The translations under genes were made by a program, and so were the position numbers. A DNA stretch of 64,000 nt from an uncultured Bacteroidota bacterium (GTDB lineage Bacteria > Bacteroidota > Bacteroidia > Chitinophagales > LD1). Location of the stretch: positions 1-64,000 of the forward strand of contig CAIXGR010000036.1 of NCBI GenBank assembly GCA_903919075.1, in the 5' to 3' direction. The notes below the pieces were generated by a model that was given only the letters and a program-made list of their open reading frames with translations, searched no databases and was not told where the DNA came from. Shown one piece after another: positions 43,101 to 50,672 of the stretch (its first letter is position 1; each line of letters starts with the position of its first letter).

Positions 43101-44739
43101 CCGATGCGCTAACGTGTGCAATTACAGTTCCCCAGTTATTACCGGTTTGTGCCCATTGGCCAAAATTCCAGAAGGAGTTATCATTCGGGTCAACTGCTGT
43201 ACCTGTATAGTCGCCCCAGCGGTTTCTGCCGCCACCAAAATCTTTAAAGTATGCAGCCTGCCCCGGTTTATAAATATACCGCGATTGCATGGTGTTCGGA
43301 GCATCAGCCGCGGCATGAAACGAATACGCCGCGCTGGCATAAAAACTATCTATCGATGAAACACAATACCCCAACAAAGCATCGCCATTCGAATTTACAT
43401 TCAGCGACGGGTAATAATAAAATGCCTTACCGGCAGGGTCGGCCACACGTCCAAATTGCGTTACCGCCATACTTGCCGGATTTACCTGCAACCAATCAAC
43501 ACCTGAATAGGTGGGGTTGCCCGCTGGTAAAAAAACATTATGTGTAAACCAAAGCGAGTTATTAATGTATGCCACACCGTTCATTACCCGCGTATCTCCA
43601 TTTTCAATAGTGTTACCGGTGCTGCCCGCCTGTGTTGCGCTTACCGAATTTTCATCCCACGGCTGGTTAACCCCAATAGTACTACCTGAATTATAGACCG
43701 GTGCATTAACAGTGCCGGTTATCGTTCCTATCTGCATATAACCACTGCCGCCCGAGTTGCCATTTGCATCCTGCACTAAATATTCTGTAGCTTGGTTAAT
43801 ATCATATGTTTGTGCGGGCACTAAAGTATATGCATTGTTATCTGTAAAATTAGTTACGGTACCCAGCGTTCCACTGTAAAGGCTGGCGCGGTTCAGCACA
43901 TATATTTGCTCAGTAATACTATTGCCTATAAAATCATTAGCAGTAAGTACTATCCAGTTTTTATTAAATCCCATTTCGGGGTAATCCAGTAAATCATTCT
44001 GGTTGTTATCTCCGTCATCAATAGTATAAACATACCAGTTACCGGTAGGGTCGCTGGTTTGGCTTACAGCTAAAACCAAGCCCCCGTCGCCATTAGCCAA
44101 AAAGGCATCAGTACAAACAATAAACTTGCTATAGTTGGGGTCGTAAAGTATATGCGGGTCAAAATATCCCTGTGCATTGGTGGCCGAATAAAAACCATCC
44201 AAAGCTAATTGCGAAGTTAGTACACCGCTTTTGGTATAAATATTAAATTGCTGGTTAGTGGTTTCCATAATATATACAGGCCCTGCGGCGCCTTGTATAT
44301 CGGGTGGAATAGTACTTCCATCGTCCATTACACCGTTAAACGAACCAGAGGGTGCTGGTGAGTTATGTAGAGGTTGGTTTTGGTTTTCCGGGTGCATTGG
44401 TTTAGGTATATTAGTAACCGGTGCACCGGCAGGTATTTTTTTAGGAATAAACTTAAACTCTGCATCCTTATCCTCACCCTGCTCAATAAAGCGAGCGTGT
44501 TTTACTGTTGGGTGCGCTGCTTCATAATCGGCCAGCTCTTTAAAGTTTACAACCTTAGGCGGGGCTATGGTAATTGCATTACTTGTTATTTTTTGTTTGG
44601 GCCATTTGTTCGGTACTTTATGCTCCTTCTCTTCTTTTTCGCTTTTATGTTGTCCATTCTCGCAATAAACCGGACTTGCAAAAATCATTCCGGCAAAAAG
44701 CAAAATTGCAGCCGGGAAAGCGCTACACAAATGTTTCAT
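40111..44739 (-). CDS. Giant T9SS surface protein with PKD domain and eight SprB repeats
   Basis: 1542 residues from ATG 44739 (signal peptide CSAFPAAILLFAGMIFASPVYC); the upstream ATG 44766 is unlikely. A large N-terminal domain (about 130-540) is followed by a PKD domain (FTDLSSNLPTSWLWNFGDGG), a lectin-like part, then eight SprB-type units of about 70 residues, each with C-(x)n-G-x-(I/A), GGTxPYxYxW(N/S) and (L)xAGxYxVTVTDxxGC. A type A sorting domain (FSIYPNPAKGEMTI to VREIIFGQ) ends it. SprB repeats were named after the gliding adhesin SprB, so this is a candidate surface adhesin moved or displayed by the Gld/T9SS apparatus. It converges with the kinase gene, 8 bp apart. Confidence 0.88.
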   Translation of the reverse strand: MKHLCSAFPAAILLFAGMIFASPVYCENGQHKSEKEEKEHKVPNKWPKQKITSNAITIAPPKVVNFKELADYEAAHPTVKHARFIEQGEDKDAEFKFIPKKIPAGAPVTNIPKPMHPENQNQPLHNSPAPSGSFNGVMDDGSTIPPDIQGAAGPVYIMETTNQQFNIYTKSGVLTSQLALDGFYSATNAQGYFDPHILYDPNYSKFIVCTDAFLANGDGGLVLAVSQTSDPTGNWYVYTIDDGDNNQNDLLDYPEMGFNKNWIVLTANDFIGNSITEQIYVLNRASLYSGTLGTVTNFTDNNAYTLVPAQTYDINQATEYLVQDANGNSGGSGYMQIGTITGTVNAPVYNSGSTIGVNQPWDENSVSATQAGSTGNTIENGDTRVMNGVAYINNSLWFTHNVFLPAGNPTYSGVDWLQVNPASMAVTQFGRVADPAGKAFYYYPSLNVNSNGDALLGYCVSSIDSFYASAAYSFHAAADAPNTMQSRYIYKPGQAAYFKDFGGGRNRWGDYTGTAVDPNDNSFWNFGQWAQTGNNWGTVIAHVSASVPPQNPPVANFSSNEVSNNCSGVIQFTDLSSNLPTSWLWNFGDGGTSTQQNPSHEYVTNGVYTVILKATNTYGSGTLADTNYITINLPAPPNAANVAHCGASTFSLSASTSNHVAWFDSTGAVVSTSNPFVTPQLNHTTIYWVIDTVPGVVDSLGLLNNNANAYGGYFSNSTDRYLIFDALAPFTLQSVVVYAQNGGVRTIALRDANGNTIQSVSPNLNNGQNVVTLNFNVPAGTSLQLGVNGTSNLYRNNPGSTNGAANINYPFTIPGIVSLKSSDAGLGYYYYFYNWKIKGPACISGRKAVTATVSTGNVGLAVTAAAATCFGSATGSVSITATGGSAPYSYSWNNSQNADTAIHLQAGNYSVTVTDAGGCSASASAVVTQPDSIKITPTITNVKCNGQSNGAIVNNITGGTQGYTYNWGGGITTKNRNNLTAGIYTLTVTDAHTCTITSIDTVTQPTAMHVSITTTNAGCGSSATGSAAVHVLGGTPGYIYLWNNNTTSSALSGLTGGLYIVTVTDQHTCTSVDTAAISNSGSLSLSVSTSQAKCFGTATGSAGAVVTGDTNVVHYIWSNGDTGASITNIAAGLYTVTASDVAGCSAAISQSVLQPDSLIISVTPVNAGCGISNGSATASASGGTTSYSYLWNNNDTTATINNIGAGVYNVTVMDAHHCMATGGANIISTSSLVANYTVGNASCYGATDGNISVQVLSGTAPYTYVWNNNDTTTSLSNLSAGNYTLTITDGSHCQQINTIAINQPSQISLATGFTNSICADGNSGTASASATGGTPNYFYFWSNGSATAGIDSLIEGSYTVTVVDSRGCSATGGVTLSAPPAMQIAITVINATNGQNNGSAIIDSITGGTAPYQVIGWSNGQGTDTATYLAAGNYSVTVKDHSGCKETASFTVSNVTGIGSISGNLAFSIYPNPAKGEMTIDFDNTGKETMLSLKNVLGQTLVAMPVTANRTTVDISNYADGVYLIELRQGENKAVREIIFGQ

Positions 44740-44934
44740 AGATAGGAGGTATTTATATGTTCTCAAAGTTATCTTATTATACTTTAAAACGCTGGTTATA
44801 CTACGTCAGTTTATTGTAATAATATTGCACTCGAAATAAGATACATTTTAACTGGCCGAACCCAGTATTTAACAAATAACGGTTTATATCAGTTCAGCTT
44901 TTGCAGTTTTTTCGCAGGTATAAACCCCAAGGCA

Positions 44935-45501
44935 TTATTTAAGCACCAAAGCCGATAACTCGCTGGTGCTGGCCTGGCCCACGGTAATAACACTTTGCAC
45001 TGGCCCAATACCCGGGGCATAAAAAGTAACTTTTACATTGTTGTTATCTAACGAATCTTGCAACGCCAGGCAATTGGTGTAAAGGCAATAGTTAGTAAGC
45101 ACACTTTCATGAAGGCTGAGCACTTTCATATGGTAGGTTTTGCCATTATTATCACCGTAATTCCATACCTGGTCAACCTGCGGCGAACCCGGCACCAACA
45201 AAAACTGCGATGGGTAATAATTGTTTTTATCATACACATCTCCATTACCGGTAACCATTAAAGTGTCATGTAATAGCGATGGGCTCGATTCTTCATAAAA
45301 ATACTGGCCCGATTGCCCTGTTATTAATGTTGAAGTTTGAATGCCGTTAGTACTAAACTGCCGACTATCGCCAACCGCCAGAGGAAAATACGAACCGGTG
45401 CTATTGCCGGTGCAAATAACACCATCATTATTAGCGCTCTTTTTACAGGCAGGCAATACAAAAAACAAAAGCAAAATAATTATGGCTGAAGATATTTTCA
45501 T
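44935..45501 (-). CDS. Lipoprotein of unknown function
   Basis: 188 residues. Signal sequence with lipobox VLPAC (Cys19) followed by KKSANNDG. The body reads as a small beta protein with motifs YFPLAVGDSRQFS and DQVWNYGDNNGKTYHMKVLS, similar in style to several Bacteroidota lipoproteins of unknown function. No sorting signal. It is separated from the giant T9SS gene downstream by 195 bp without clear features. Confidence 0.7.
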   Translation of the reverse strand: MKISSAIIILLLFFVLPACKKSANNDGVICTGNSTGSYFPLAVGDSRQFSTNGIQTSTLITGQSGQYFYEESSPSLLHDTLMVTGNGDVYDKNNYYPSQFLLVPGSPQVDQVWNYGDNNGKTYHMKVLSLHESVLTNYCLYTNCLALQDSLDNNNVKVTFYAPGIGPVQSVITVGQASTSELSALVLK

Positions 45502-45568
45502 GAAATAGATTTAGATACTTTAAAGATAAGCTTCTTTAATAGTGCGGGCAAGCCGAACTAACTTTGTT

Positions 45569-45610
45569 ATTCAACATTCGTTATTCGGTGTTCTATATTC
45601 TGGATTTGCT
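45569..45610. repeat. Six tandem heptamers of the ATTNNNN type
   Basis: Six units of 7 bp, five beginning ATT and one GTT, in the spacer between the lipoprotein start and the MFS gene end. On the other strand the shared part is GAAT, as in the array at 22104-22138. Confidence 0.75.
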
Positions 45611-45664
45611 TCCCTTCTCCATGAAAGGGAGAGGGGTGGCGAGCATAGCAAGACGGGGTGAGGC
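45611..45664 (+). repeat. Hairpin repeat, GCTTCGCTCGCC family
   Basis: CCCTTCTCC/GGGAGAGGGG hairpin, GGCGAGCATAGCAAGACGGGGTGAGGC tail split at its usual points. It directly abuts the heptamer array. Confidence 0.8.
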
Positions 45665-45694
45665 GATGGGCACCCGAAAAGCAAGCTAATCTTT

Positions 45695-47011
45695 TCATTC
45701 CTTCCCGGCATACTCCTTATAATCGGCAGTTATTTTCTTTTGTTGGGTAAAAACATATAAGCTGAAAAGAAGAACAATAATTGCTCCAATCCGCATCGAA
45801 ACACCGGTGCCAAATCTTTCCGAAACCCACCCGGCCTCAAAACTGCCCAGCGGCGAAAGCCCCACAAACATAAACACATAAATACTCATTACCCGCCCTC
45901 TAAATTCGCTTTTTACCAGGCTTTGTATGCGCGTATTCATCATAGCAAATTGCGACAGCAAACCCAGGCCCGATAAAAATAACAACGGCATAGCCAGGTG
46001 TAGCGACTTAGTAAAACTGAACAGTATAATACTTACTGCAAATAGCACGCTGCCCCCAACAATATACACCGGTGGTGAAACTTTTTTCGAAAACAAAGCA
46101 ATTAAAAAGGTAGCCAGCAAAGCACCGGCACCGGTAGCAGCGTATAAATAACCCAAACCGGCTGCGCCCAAATGAAATTCGTTTTGCGCAATTACCGGCA
46201 TCATAGCCGTATACGACCACCCGAAAACCGAAGACACCGCAGTAAAAATTATCAATATCCTTATAACCGGGTGCGAGAACGAATACTTAAACCCCTCGCG
46301 TATAGCCACCAGCGTTTCACTTTTTTTACCACTGTGTGTGCTTTTAACCTGCATGGCCAGCAGCGCTAATAAAACCGCTATATAACTAAGGCCGTTTAAA
46401 ATAAAAGCGCCACCGGTACCCACCAGTGCTATTAAAAGCCCGGCCACACCCGGCCCCGCTACCCGAGCCGTATTAAATATGGCCGAGTTAAGCGCAATAG
46501 CCGATGCCAGCTGCTCGCGGTTTACCATTTCGGGTACAAAGGCTTGCCGCGCCGGTGCATCAATAGCATTTACTGCGCCCAGCAAAAAAGCAAGAACGCC
46601 TATTTGCCAAACTTGTATTACGTGTGTTACGGTAAGCGCACCTAAAATAAAAGCCAGCACCATAGCCGCCGACTGCGTAAAAATTAAAATTTTCTTTTTC
46701 TCGAACCGGTCAACAATTACGCCGCCGTACAATGTAAATAGTAGCGATGGTAGTGTACTAAGCGCAGTAATTAAACCTATTAAAAATGCCGAGTTGGTTA
46801 GCTTTAGCACCAGCCAACCTTGCGCCACCACTTGCAGCCAAGTACCGGTAAGCGAAATTAATTGGCCCCCAAAATACAACCGGTAATTTTTATTCTCAAA
46901 AGCCGGAAAAGCCGAGGTAATATTGTTTACCCACGCAGTGCTTTCGCCCACACTTATCTCGGGGCTTTCATCAATAATATGCGTTTCCTCTTCTTTAAAT
47001 TTATCAGGCAT
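45695..47011 (-). CDS. MFS transporter, EntS/DUF894-like
   Basis: 438 residues with about 12 membrane helices after a 35-residue polar N-terminus. FENKNYRLYFGGQLISLTGTWLQVVAQGWLVL at the first helices and the loop RFEKKKILIFTQ (A-like motif) match the MFS_3 (PF05977) group, which includes enterobactin exporter EntS and many uncharacterised exporters. It likely exports a small molecule by proton antiport; the substrate is unknown. No siderophore genes are nearby. Confidence 0.85.
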   Translation of the reverse strand: MPDKFKEEETHIIDESPEISVGESTAWVNNITSAFPAFENKNYRLYFGGQLISLTGTWLQVVAQGWLVLKLTNSAFLIGLITALSTLPSLLFTLYGGVIVDRFEKKKILIFTQSAAMVLAFILGALTVTHVIQVWQIGVLAFLLGAVNAIDAPARQAFVPEMVNREQLASAIALNSAIFNTARVAGPGVAGLLIALVGTGGAFILNGLSYIAVLLALLAMQVKSTHSGKKSETLVAIREGFKYSFSHPVIRILIIFTAVSSVFGWSYTAMMPVIAQNEFHLGAAGLGYLYAATGAGALLATFLIALFSKKVSPPVYIVGGSVLFAVSIILFSFTKSLHLAMPLLFLSGLGLLSQFAMMNTRIQSLVKSEFRGRVMSIYVFMFVGLSPLGSFEAGWVSERFGTGVSMRIGAIIVLLFSLYVFTQQKKITADYKEYAGKE

Positions 47012-47087
47012 AAGTCCTAATCAAAAATAAGCAAAAGACAGGTAGGTAATTGAAGACGCGTAATTGTTGGCAATTTTTAATACAGAT

Positions 47088-47420
47088 TTACGGGCATTCG
47101 CCGCCTGAATCTGGCCGTTGCGCATGGCACTCAGCGCCGCTTTGTATGGCATAATCAGTATTCTGTTTTCCGCAAATAGAGGTTATGCTCATATTAGTAG
47201 TACTAAGTCCTTGCTGAAAGCCCATGCCTATGTAATAGTTTACAGTGTCGTAATATTTTTTTAAGCTGGTATTGGTCAAAACGCTTATTACCGTATCATT
47301 GTTTTTAGTAAATGAAATGGTGCCATTGGTAATTTGCCCGCAACACATACACTTTTTGCATCCAAATTCTGCAACAAGCACCAGGGTTATAAAGATGAAT
47401 AAAAGAGCTTTGCTTTTCAT
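47088..47420 (-). CDS. Small cysteine-rich lipoprotein
   Basis: 110 residues. Hydrophobic signal (ALLFIFITLVLVAEFGC) with a probable lipid-anchored Cys21, followed by CKKCMCCG-type cysteines and three more near the C-terminus (ICGKQ, ECHAQ, ECP). The cysteines could form disulfides or bind metal. No family recognised. Confidence 0.6.
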   Translation of the reverse strand: MKSKALLFIFITLVLVAEFGCKKCMCCGQITNGTISFTKNNDTVISVLTNTSLKKYYDTVNYYIGMGFQQGLSTTNMSITSICGKQNTDYAIQSGAECHAQRPDSGGECP

Positions 47421-47485
47421 ATAAGGAAAGTTAAGCGGACTCTACAAATTTAAAATAAATTAATTAGTTAGCCGCAATAATTCGT

Positions 47486-47493
47486 TAAATTTG
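47486..47493 (+). promoter_or_regulatory. -7 box TAAATTTG before the GNAT triplet
   Basis: TAAATTTG fits TAnnTTTG, 33 bp before the first acetyltransferase ATG. The -33 element is weak (TTAG about 19 bp upstream). Confidence 0.45.
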
Positions 47494-47526
47494 GAGAGCA
47501 TGTAGCCATATAATTAAACCAACACC

Positions 47527-48090
47527 ATGCAGATAACAACCGAAAGATTAATTTTAAGGAAAGCGAAAAAAACCGATTGGCAAGATATTCTTGAAGGCTT
47601 TAGCGAATATGATGTAGTTAAAATGACCGGAGCCCCCCATCCTTACAAAAAGAAGGATGCCGACTTGTATATTAGTAACGCCATTGCAAAATGGGGAAAA
47701 AGAAGTTATTACTTCTTCATTCAATTAAAAGCCGAGAAAAAAGTAATAGGTGTAGTTGAGCTTACCGGAATAAGTAGTTTTGATGGCACCGCCAGTACAG
47801 CTTCTTGGATTAATAAAAAATACTGGCGGCAGGGTTATGTTGCTGAAGCGAAAATTGCCATAAATGATTTTGCTTTTTACAAACTTAAATTAAGACGGTT
47901 AGGTTCCGGTGTGTTTGCCACCAACAAAGCATCAAATGCCACGCAACAAAAAATGGGATATGTTTTAGAAGGCGTTAAAAGAAGGTGCCTTAAGAATAGA
48001 ACCACTGGTAAAATTCATGATGTAAACATGTACGGCCTGCTAAAGGAAAATTGGAAAAAAGCCCGAATTAAATTATTAAAGAAAGAGTAA
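47527..48090 (+). CDS. GNAT acetyltransferase, first of three tandem copies
   Basis: 187 residues, RimJ/RimL-like (Acetyltransf_3). It begins TTERLILRKAKKTDW, with SWINKKYWRQGYVAEAKIAINDFAF as the acetyl-CoA-binding strand-helix (R-Q-G-Y-x-A-E-A) and NKASNATQQKMGY towards the end. The family acetylates N-terminal or side-chain amino groups. It is followed after 9 bp by a paralogue and then a third, so the triplet looks like a tandem duplication in one operon. The shared C-terminal block TGKIHDVNMYGLLKENWKKAR is strongly conserved among the three. Substrate unknown. Confidence 0.88.
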   Translation: MQITTERLILRKAKKTDWQDILEGFSEYDVVKMTGAPHPYKKKDADLYISNAIAKWGKRSYYFFIQLKAEKKVIGVVELTGISSFDGTASTASWINKKYWRQGYVAEAKIAINDFAFYKLKLRRLGSGVFATNKASNATQQKMGYVLEGVKRRCLKNRTTGKIHDVNMYGLLKENWKKARIKLLKKE

Positions 48091-48099
48091 TCGGCCCCC

Positions 48100-48681
48100 A
48101 TGAGAGTTATACAACTAACAACCGAAAGGTTAATTTTAAGAAAGCCTAAAAAAAGCGACTGGAAAGATATTGTAGAAGGCGCAGGTGAATATGATTTGGC
48201 TAAAACATACAACATACTTCCGCACCCCTACAAAAAAAGCGATGCCGAAGCTTTCATTACTAATTCCATCAAAAATTTTGGTAAAGACAGATACACCTTT
48301 GTGGTTGAACTAAAAGCCGAAAAAAAGGTAATTGGTGTTTTGGGGCTTCGGAACATTAACCAGGTTAACAATACAGCAAATACCGATTCGTGGATTAATA
48401 AAAAGTATTGGCGGCAAGGCTACATCACCGAAGCTAAAATTGCACTGAACGATTTTGCTTTCAGCAAACTTAAATTGCGCCGGTTAGATTCTTCGGTTTA
48501 TACTACTAACAAAGCATCAAACGCAGCGCAGAAAAAAATGGGATACCGGTTAGAGGGAACTAAAAGAAAAGCTCAACGCAATGTAAGCACCGGAAAAATT
48601 CACGATGTAAATATTTATGGCCTGCTAAAGGAAGACTGGAAAAAGGCAAAGATTAAACTATTAAAAAAACAAATCGCGTAA
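48100..48681 (+). CDS. GNAT acetyltransferase, second tandem copy
   Basis: 193 residues with the same plan as its neighbours (QLTTERLILRKPKKSDW; SWINKKYWRQGYITEAKIALNDFAF; TGKIHDVNIYGLLKEDWKKAK). Against copy one it differs most in residues about 30-75, which form the acceptor side in GNATs: the HP-Y region reads ILPHPYKKSDAEAF here and APHPYKKKDADLY in copy one. That pattern suggests the copies act on different acceptors, which is inference. It ends 4 bp before the third copy. Confidence 0.88.
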   Translation: MRVIQLTTERLILRKPKKSDWKDIVEGAGEYDLAKTYNILPHPYKKSDAEAFITNSIKNFGKDRYTFVVELKAEKKVIGVLGLRNINQVNNTANTDSWINKKYWRQGYITEAKIALNDFAFSKLKLRRLDSSVYTTNKASNAAQKKMGYRLEGTKRKAQRNVSTGKIHDVNIYGLLKEDWKKAKIKLLKKQIA

Positions 48682-48685
48682 TACC

Positions 48686-49258
48686 ATGAAACTGGAAACC
48701 GAAAGATTAATTTTAAGAAAACCTAAAAGGAGCGATTGGAAGGATGTAGTTGAGGGCGCCGGCGATTACGACGTGGCTAAAATGACCAGCCATATACCCC
48801 ATCCTTATGCAAAAAAAGATGCCGAATGGTTCATTGATAATTCTATTAAAAACTGGGGCAAGGTTGTATACACTTTTTTCATTGAATTAAAATCAGAGAA
48901 AAAAATAATTGGCGCTATCGGGCTTAGGCAAATTGATACGTTTAATGGCACGGCAAGCACCGGTTCATGGATAAACAAAAAGTACTGGCGACAGGGCTAT
49001 ATGACCGAAGCCAAAATTGCAGCGAATGATTTTGCTTTTACTAAATTGAAATTAAGGCGGCTTAACTCAACCGTGTACACTCATAATAAAGCCTCAAACG
49101 CAACACAACGCAAAGTAGGGTATAGGTTTGAAGGCTGTAGAAAAAAGAGCCTTCGAAGCATGGCAACCGGCAAAATTTATGATGAGAATATGTACGGCCT
49201 GTTAAAAGAAGACTGGAAAAAGGCAAGAGTTAAACTACTAAAGCAAAAATTAAAGTAA
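48686..49258 (+). CDS. GNAT acetyltransferase, third tandem copy
   Basis: 190 residues, same family: KLETERLILRKPKRSDW, SWINKKYWRQGYMTEAKIAANDFAF, TGKIYDENMYGLLKEDWKKAR. All three copies keep the CoA-binding loop, so all are probably active. The spacing (9 and 4 bp) and strand indicate one transcript. There is no terminator hairpin after the stop. Confidence 0.88.
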   Translation: MKLETERLILRKPKRSDWKDVVEGAGDYDVAKMTSHIPHPYAKKDAEWFIDNSIKNWGKVVYTFFIELKSEKKIIGAIGLRQIDTFNGTASTGSWINKKYWRQGYMTEAKIAANDFAFTKLKLRRLNSTVYTHNKASNATQRKVGYRFEGCRKKSLRSMATGKIYDENMYGLLKEDWKKARVKLLKQKLK

Positions 49259-49284
49259 TCGGGTTTTGGTATTTTATAAAAAAA

Positions 49285-49638
49285 TTATCGACCCCAAAAG
49301 CCACGCTTTCCATAAAAATTACTAATATCAAAATAAACAAGCACATCCTTTCCCTCGCTCGTTTTAATCTTTATTTCGTCGTACGGAACCTCTTCATACA
49401 TACTTAAAAAATGGACTTGGGGCTTGTAGCCCTTATAATGCAGGTTTAGCCATTCGTATTCGGCCTCAACACCCCTCACTTCAGTTCTTTTCTCTATAAT
49501 AATTGCCTTACTGTACGAAGTGCCATCTTTGTCAGGGGTGTTTTTTTTGTAATGCTTATTAGCCTTTGTTATACTATTGCTATGCTGGCAGAATGCCATA
49601 AATGGCAAAAAGAGAATAAACAGTAATAGCTTTTTCAT
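49285..49638 (-). CDS. Small exported protein of unknown function
   Basis: 117 residues with a standard signal peptide (KKLLLFILFLPFMAFCQ). The mature part is basic and beta-rich (AIIIEKRTEVRGVEAEYEWLNLHYKGY, YDEIKIKTSEGKDVLVYFDIS). No family recognised; probably periplasmic. Confidence 0.65.
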   Translation of the reverse strand: MKKLLLFILFLPFMAFCQHSNSITKANKHYKKNTPDKDGTSYSKAIIIEKRTEVRGVEAEYEWLNLHYKGYKPQVHFLSMYEEVPYDEIKIKTSEGKDVLVYFDISNFYGKRGFWGR

Positions 49639-49692
49639 AATAGACTTTATAATTACAAAAATAAAAATATGTTACATAAGTGAATATAAAAT

Positions 49693-49700
49693 TAACTTTG
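49693..49700 (+). promoter_or_regulatory. -7 box TAACTTTG before the PH-like gene
   Basis: TAACTTTG fits TAnnTTTG, 37 bp before ATG 49738. No good -33 element seen. Confidence 0.4.
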
Positions 49701-49737
49701 CCACGCAAAAATTATTCAATGCGCTAATAAAAATAAT

Positions 49738-50256
49738 ATGCAATACAAGGCCTCTCTCGATAACTCAACCAAAGCAATAACCGCACTGGTGCTTATTCTT
49801 ATTGTAGCGGTAGTGTCTTACCGTATTAAACTCCAAATAGGCTTTACGCCCGATATTTCAACGGCACTGGCACACTCCGGCATAATTATATTGCTTGGCG
49901 CTGTAGTTATTGGCTCGTACCTGTATGCACCTACGGCATACCGGGTTGATGATGATTTTTTAACCATAGTGCGCCCCGTATACAACAAAAAAATAAAAAT
50001 GCACGACATTATAGCCCTGCGCGAAATGACCGACACCGAGGTGTTTGGTGCCATTCGCGCATTAGGCAATGGCGGTCTGTTTGGATATTACGGCAAGTAT
50101 TATGTTCCCAAATTAGGCTGGGCCACCTTTTACGCCACCCAACGCCGAAACCGCATTTTAATAACCACCCAACAAGGCAAAAAAATAATGCTCACCCCCG
50201 ATGACCTTGCTATGTTGGATGAAATGAAAGCCAAACTTTCTGCAAATAAAGTTTAA
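49738..50256 (+). CDS. Membrane-anchored bacterial PH domain protein
   Basis: 172 residues. Two membrane helices (about 12-30 and 45-65) are followed by a PH-like domain (about 68-165: YRVDDDFLTIVRPVYNKKIKMHDIIALREM, then WATFYATQRRNRILITTQQGKKIMLTPDD), matching the bPH_5 type. The domain faces the cytoplasm in known relatives. Function unknown. Its helices-plus-PH plan parallels the proteins at 4190 and 62063. Confidence 0.78.
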   Translation: MQYKASLDNSTKAITALVLILIVAVVSYRIKLQIGFTPDISTALAHSGIIILLGAVVIGSYLYAPTAYRVDDDFLTIVRPVYNKKIKMHDIIALREMTDTEVFGAIRALGNGGLFGYYGKYYVPKLGWATFYATQRRNRILITTQQGKKIMLTPDDLAMLDEMKAKLSANKV

Positions 50257-50286
50257 TAAGGTTGCCCTCCGCTAACCGCTCCGGGC

Positions 50287-50361
50287 CGGGCTTTCCGCTC
50301 CAAGTCCTCGCCAACGCCACCGGCTGCACACGCTGCGGGCTTTCCACTTCAATCCCTAACC
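50287..50361. repeat. GC-rich direct repeat CGGGCTTTCC
   Basis: Two copies of about 26 bp (50287-50312 and 50336-50361), both beginning CGGGCTTTCC and followed by CT(C/T)CAA, 49 bp apart. They are in a GC-rich patch that differs from the flanks; no gene is present in 50257-50446. Confidence 0.6.
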
Positions 50362-50393
50362 CAAATAAAAAACATTTATTTTTTTGCAGGCAA

Positions 50394-50432
50394 GCCGGTT
50401 CTCCCTTTAGGGAGTTAGAGGGTGCGGGCGAG
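50394..50432 (+). repeat. Hairpin repeat, CTCCCTTTAGGGAG type
   Basis: GCCGG, then TTCTCCCTTTAGGGAG, then TTAGAGGGTGCGGGCGAGG. Third clear copy of the family (12341 inverted, 19904). Confidence 0.85.
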
Positions 50433-50446
50433 GTAAAAAATTAATA

Positions 50447-50632
50447 CTAATGTTTTATAAAAAAATATTTCACTAAAATAGCTATCCCCATAATAGCAGA
50501 GCTAAAGCCTATTATATACCCCTCCATATTTAATTTGAGAATATCCCTCCCCTTAATTCCATGTTTTCGAGTATGCCAGATATAGAATATACCAAATAGT
50601 AAGAACCCCAATCCCCATAATATTTCCCTCAT
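50447..50632 (-). CDS. Small two-helix membrane protein (paralogue of 36892-37098)
   Basis: 61 residues. Helix 1 (about 4-20, LWGLGFLLFGIFYIWHT), polar loop with RKHGIKGRD, helix 2 (about 38-57). The shared N-terminal pattern with the 68-residue protein at 36892-37098 supports a real gene family. No recognised domain and no neighbours on the same strand nearby except the lipoprotein gene 40 bp upstream. Confidence 0.55.
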   Translation of the reverse strand: MREILWGLGFLLFGIFYIWHTRKHGIKGRDILKLNMEGYIIGFSSAIMGIAILVKYFFIKH

Positions 50633-50672
50633 ATTTTTGCTTTATAGTTTCTGCCCCTATCTAGTCTTCCCC

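Noticed and set aside
40417-44745. Many frames opposite the giant SprB-repeat gene
   Set aside because: Shadows of a repetitive, Ser/Thr/Gly-rich coding sequence; rich in Arg/Ser/Pro with no start signals.
50262-50444. 60-codon plus-strand frame ending in SPFRELEGAG
   Set aside because: It reads through the GC-rich repeat and the CTCCCTTTAGGGAG hairpin; the same peptide SPFRELEGA appears from the repeat at 19904-19943 (frame 19769-19990). It is repeat-derived, not a gene.
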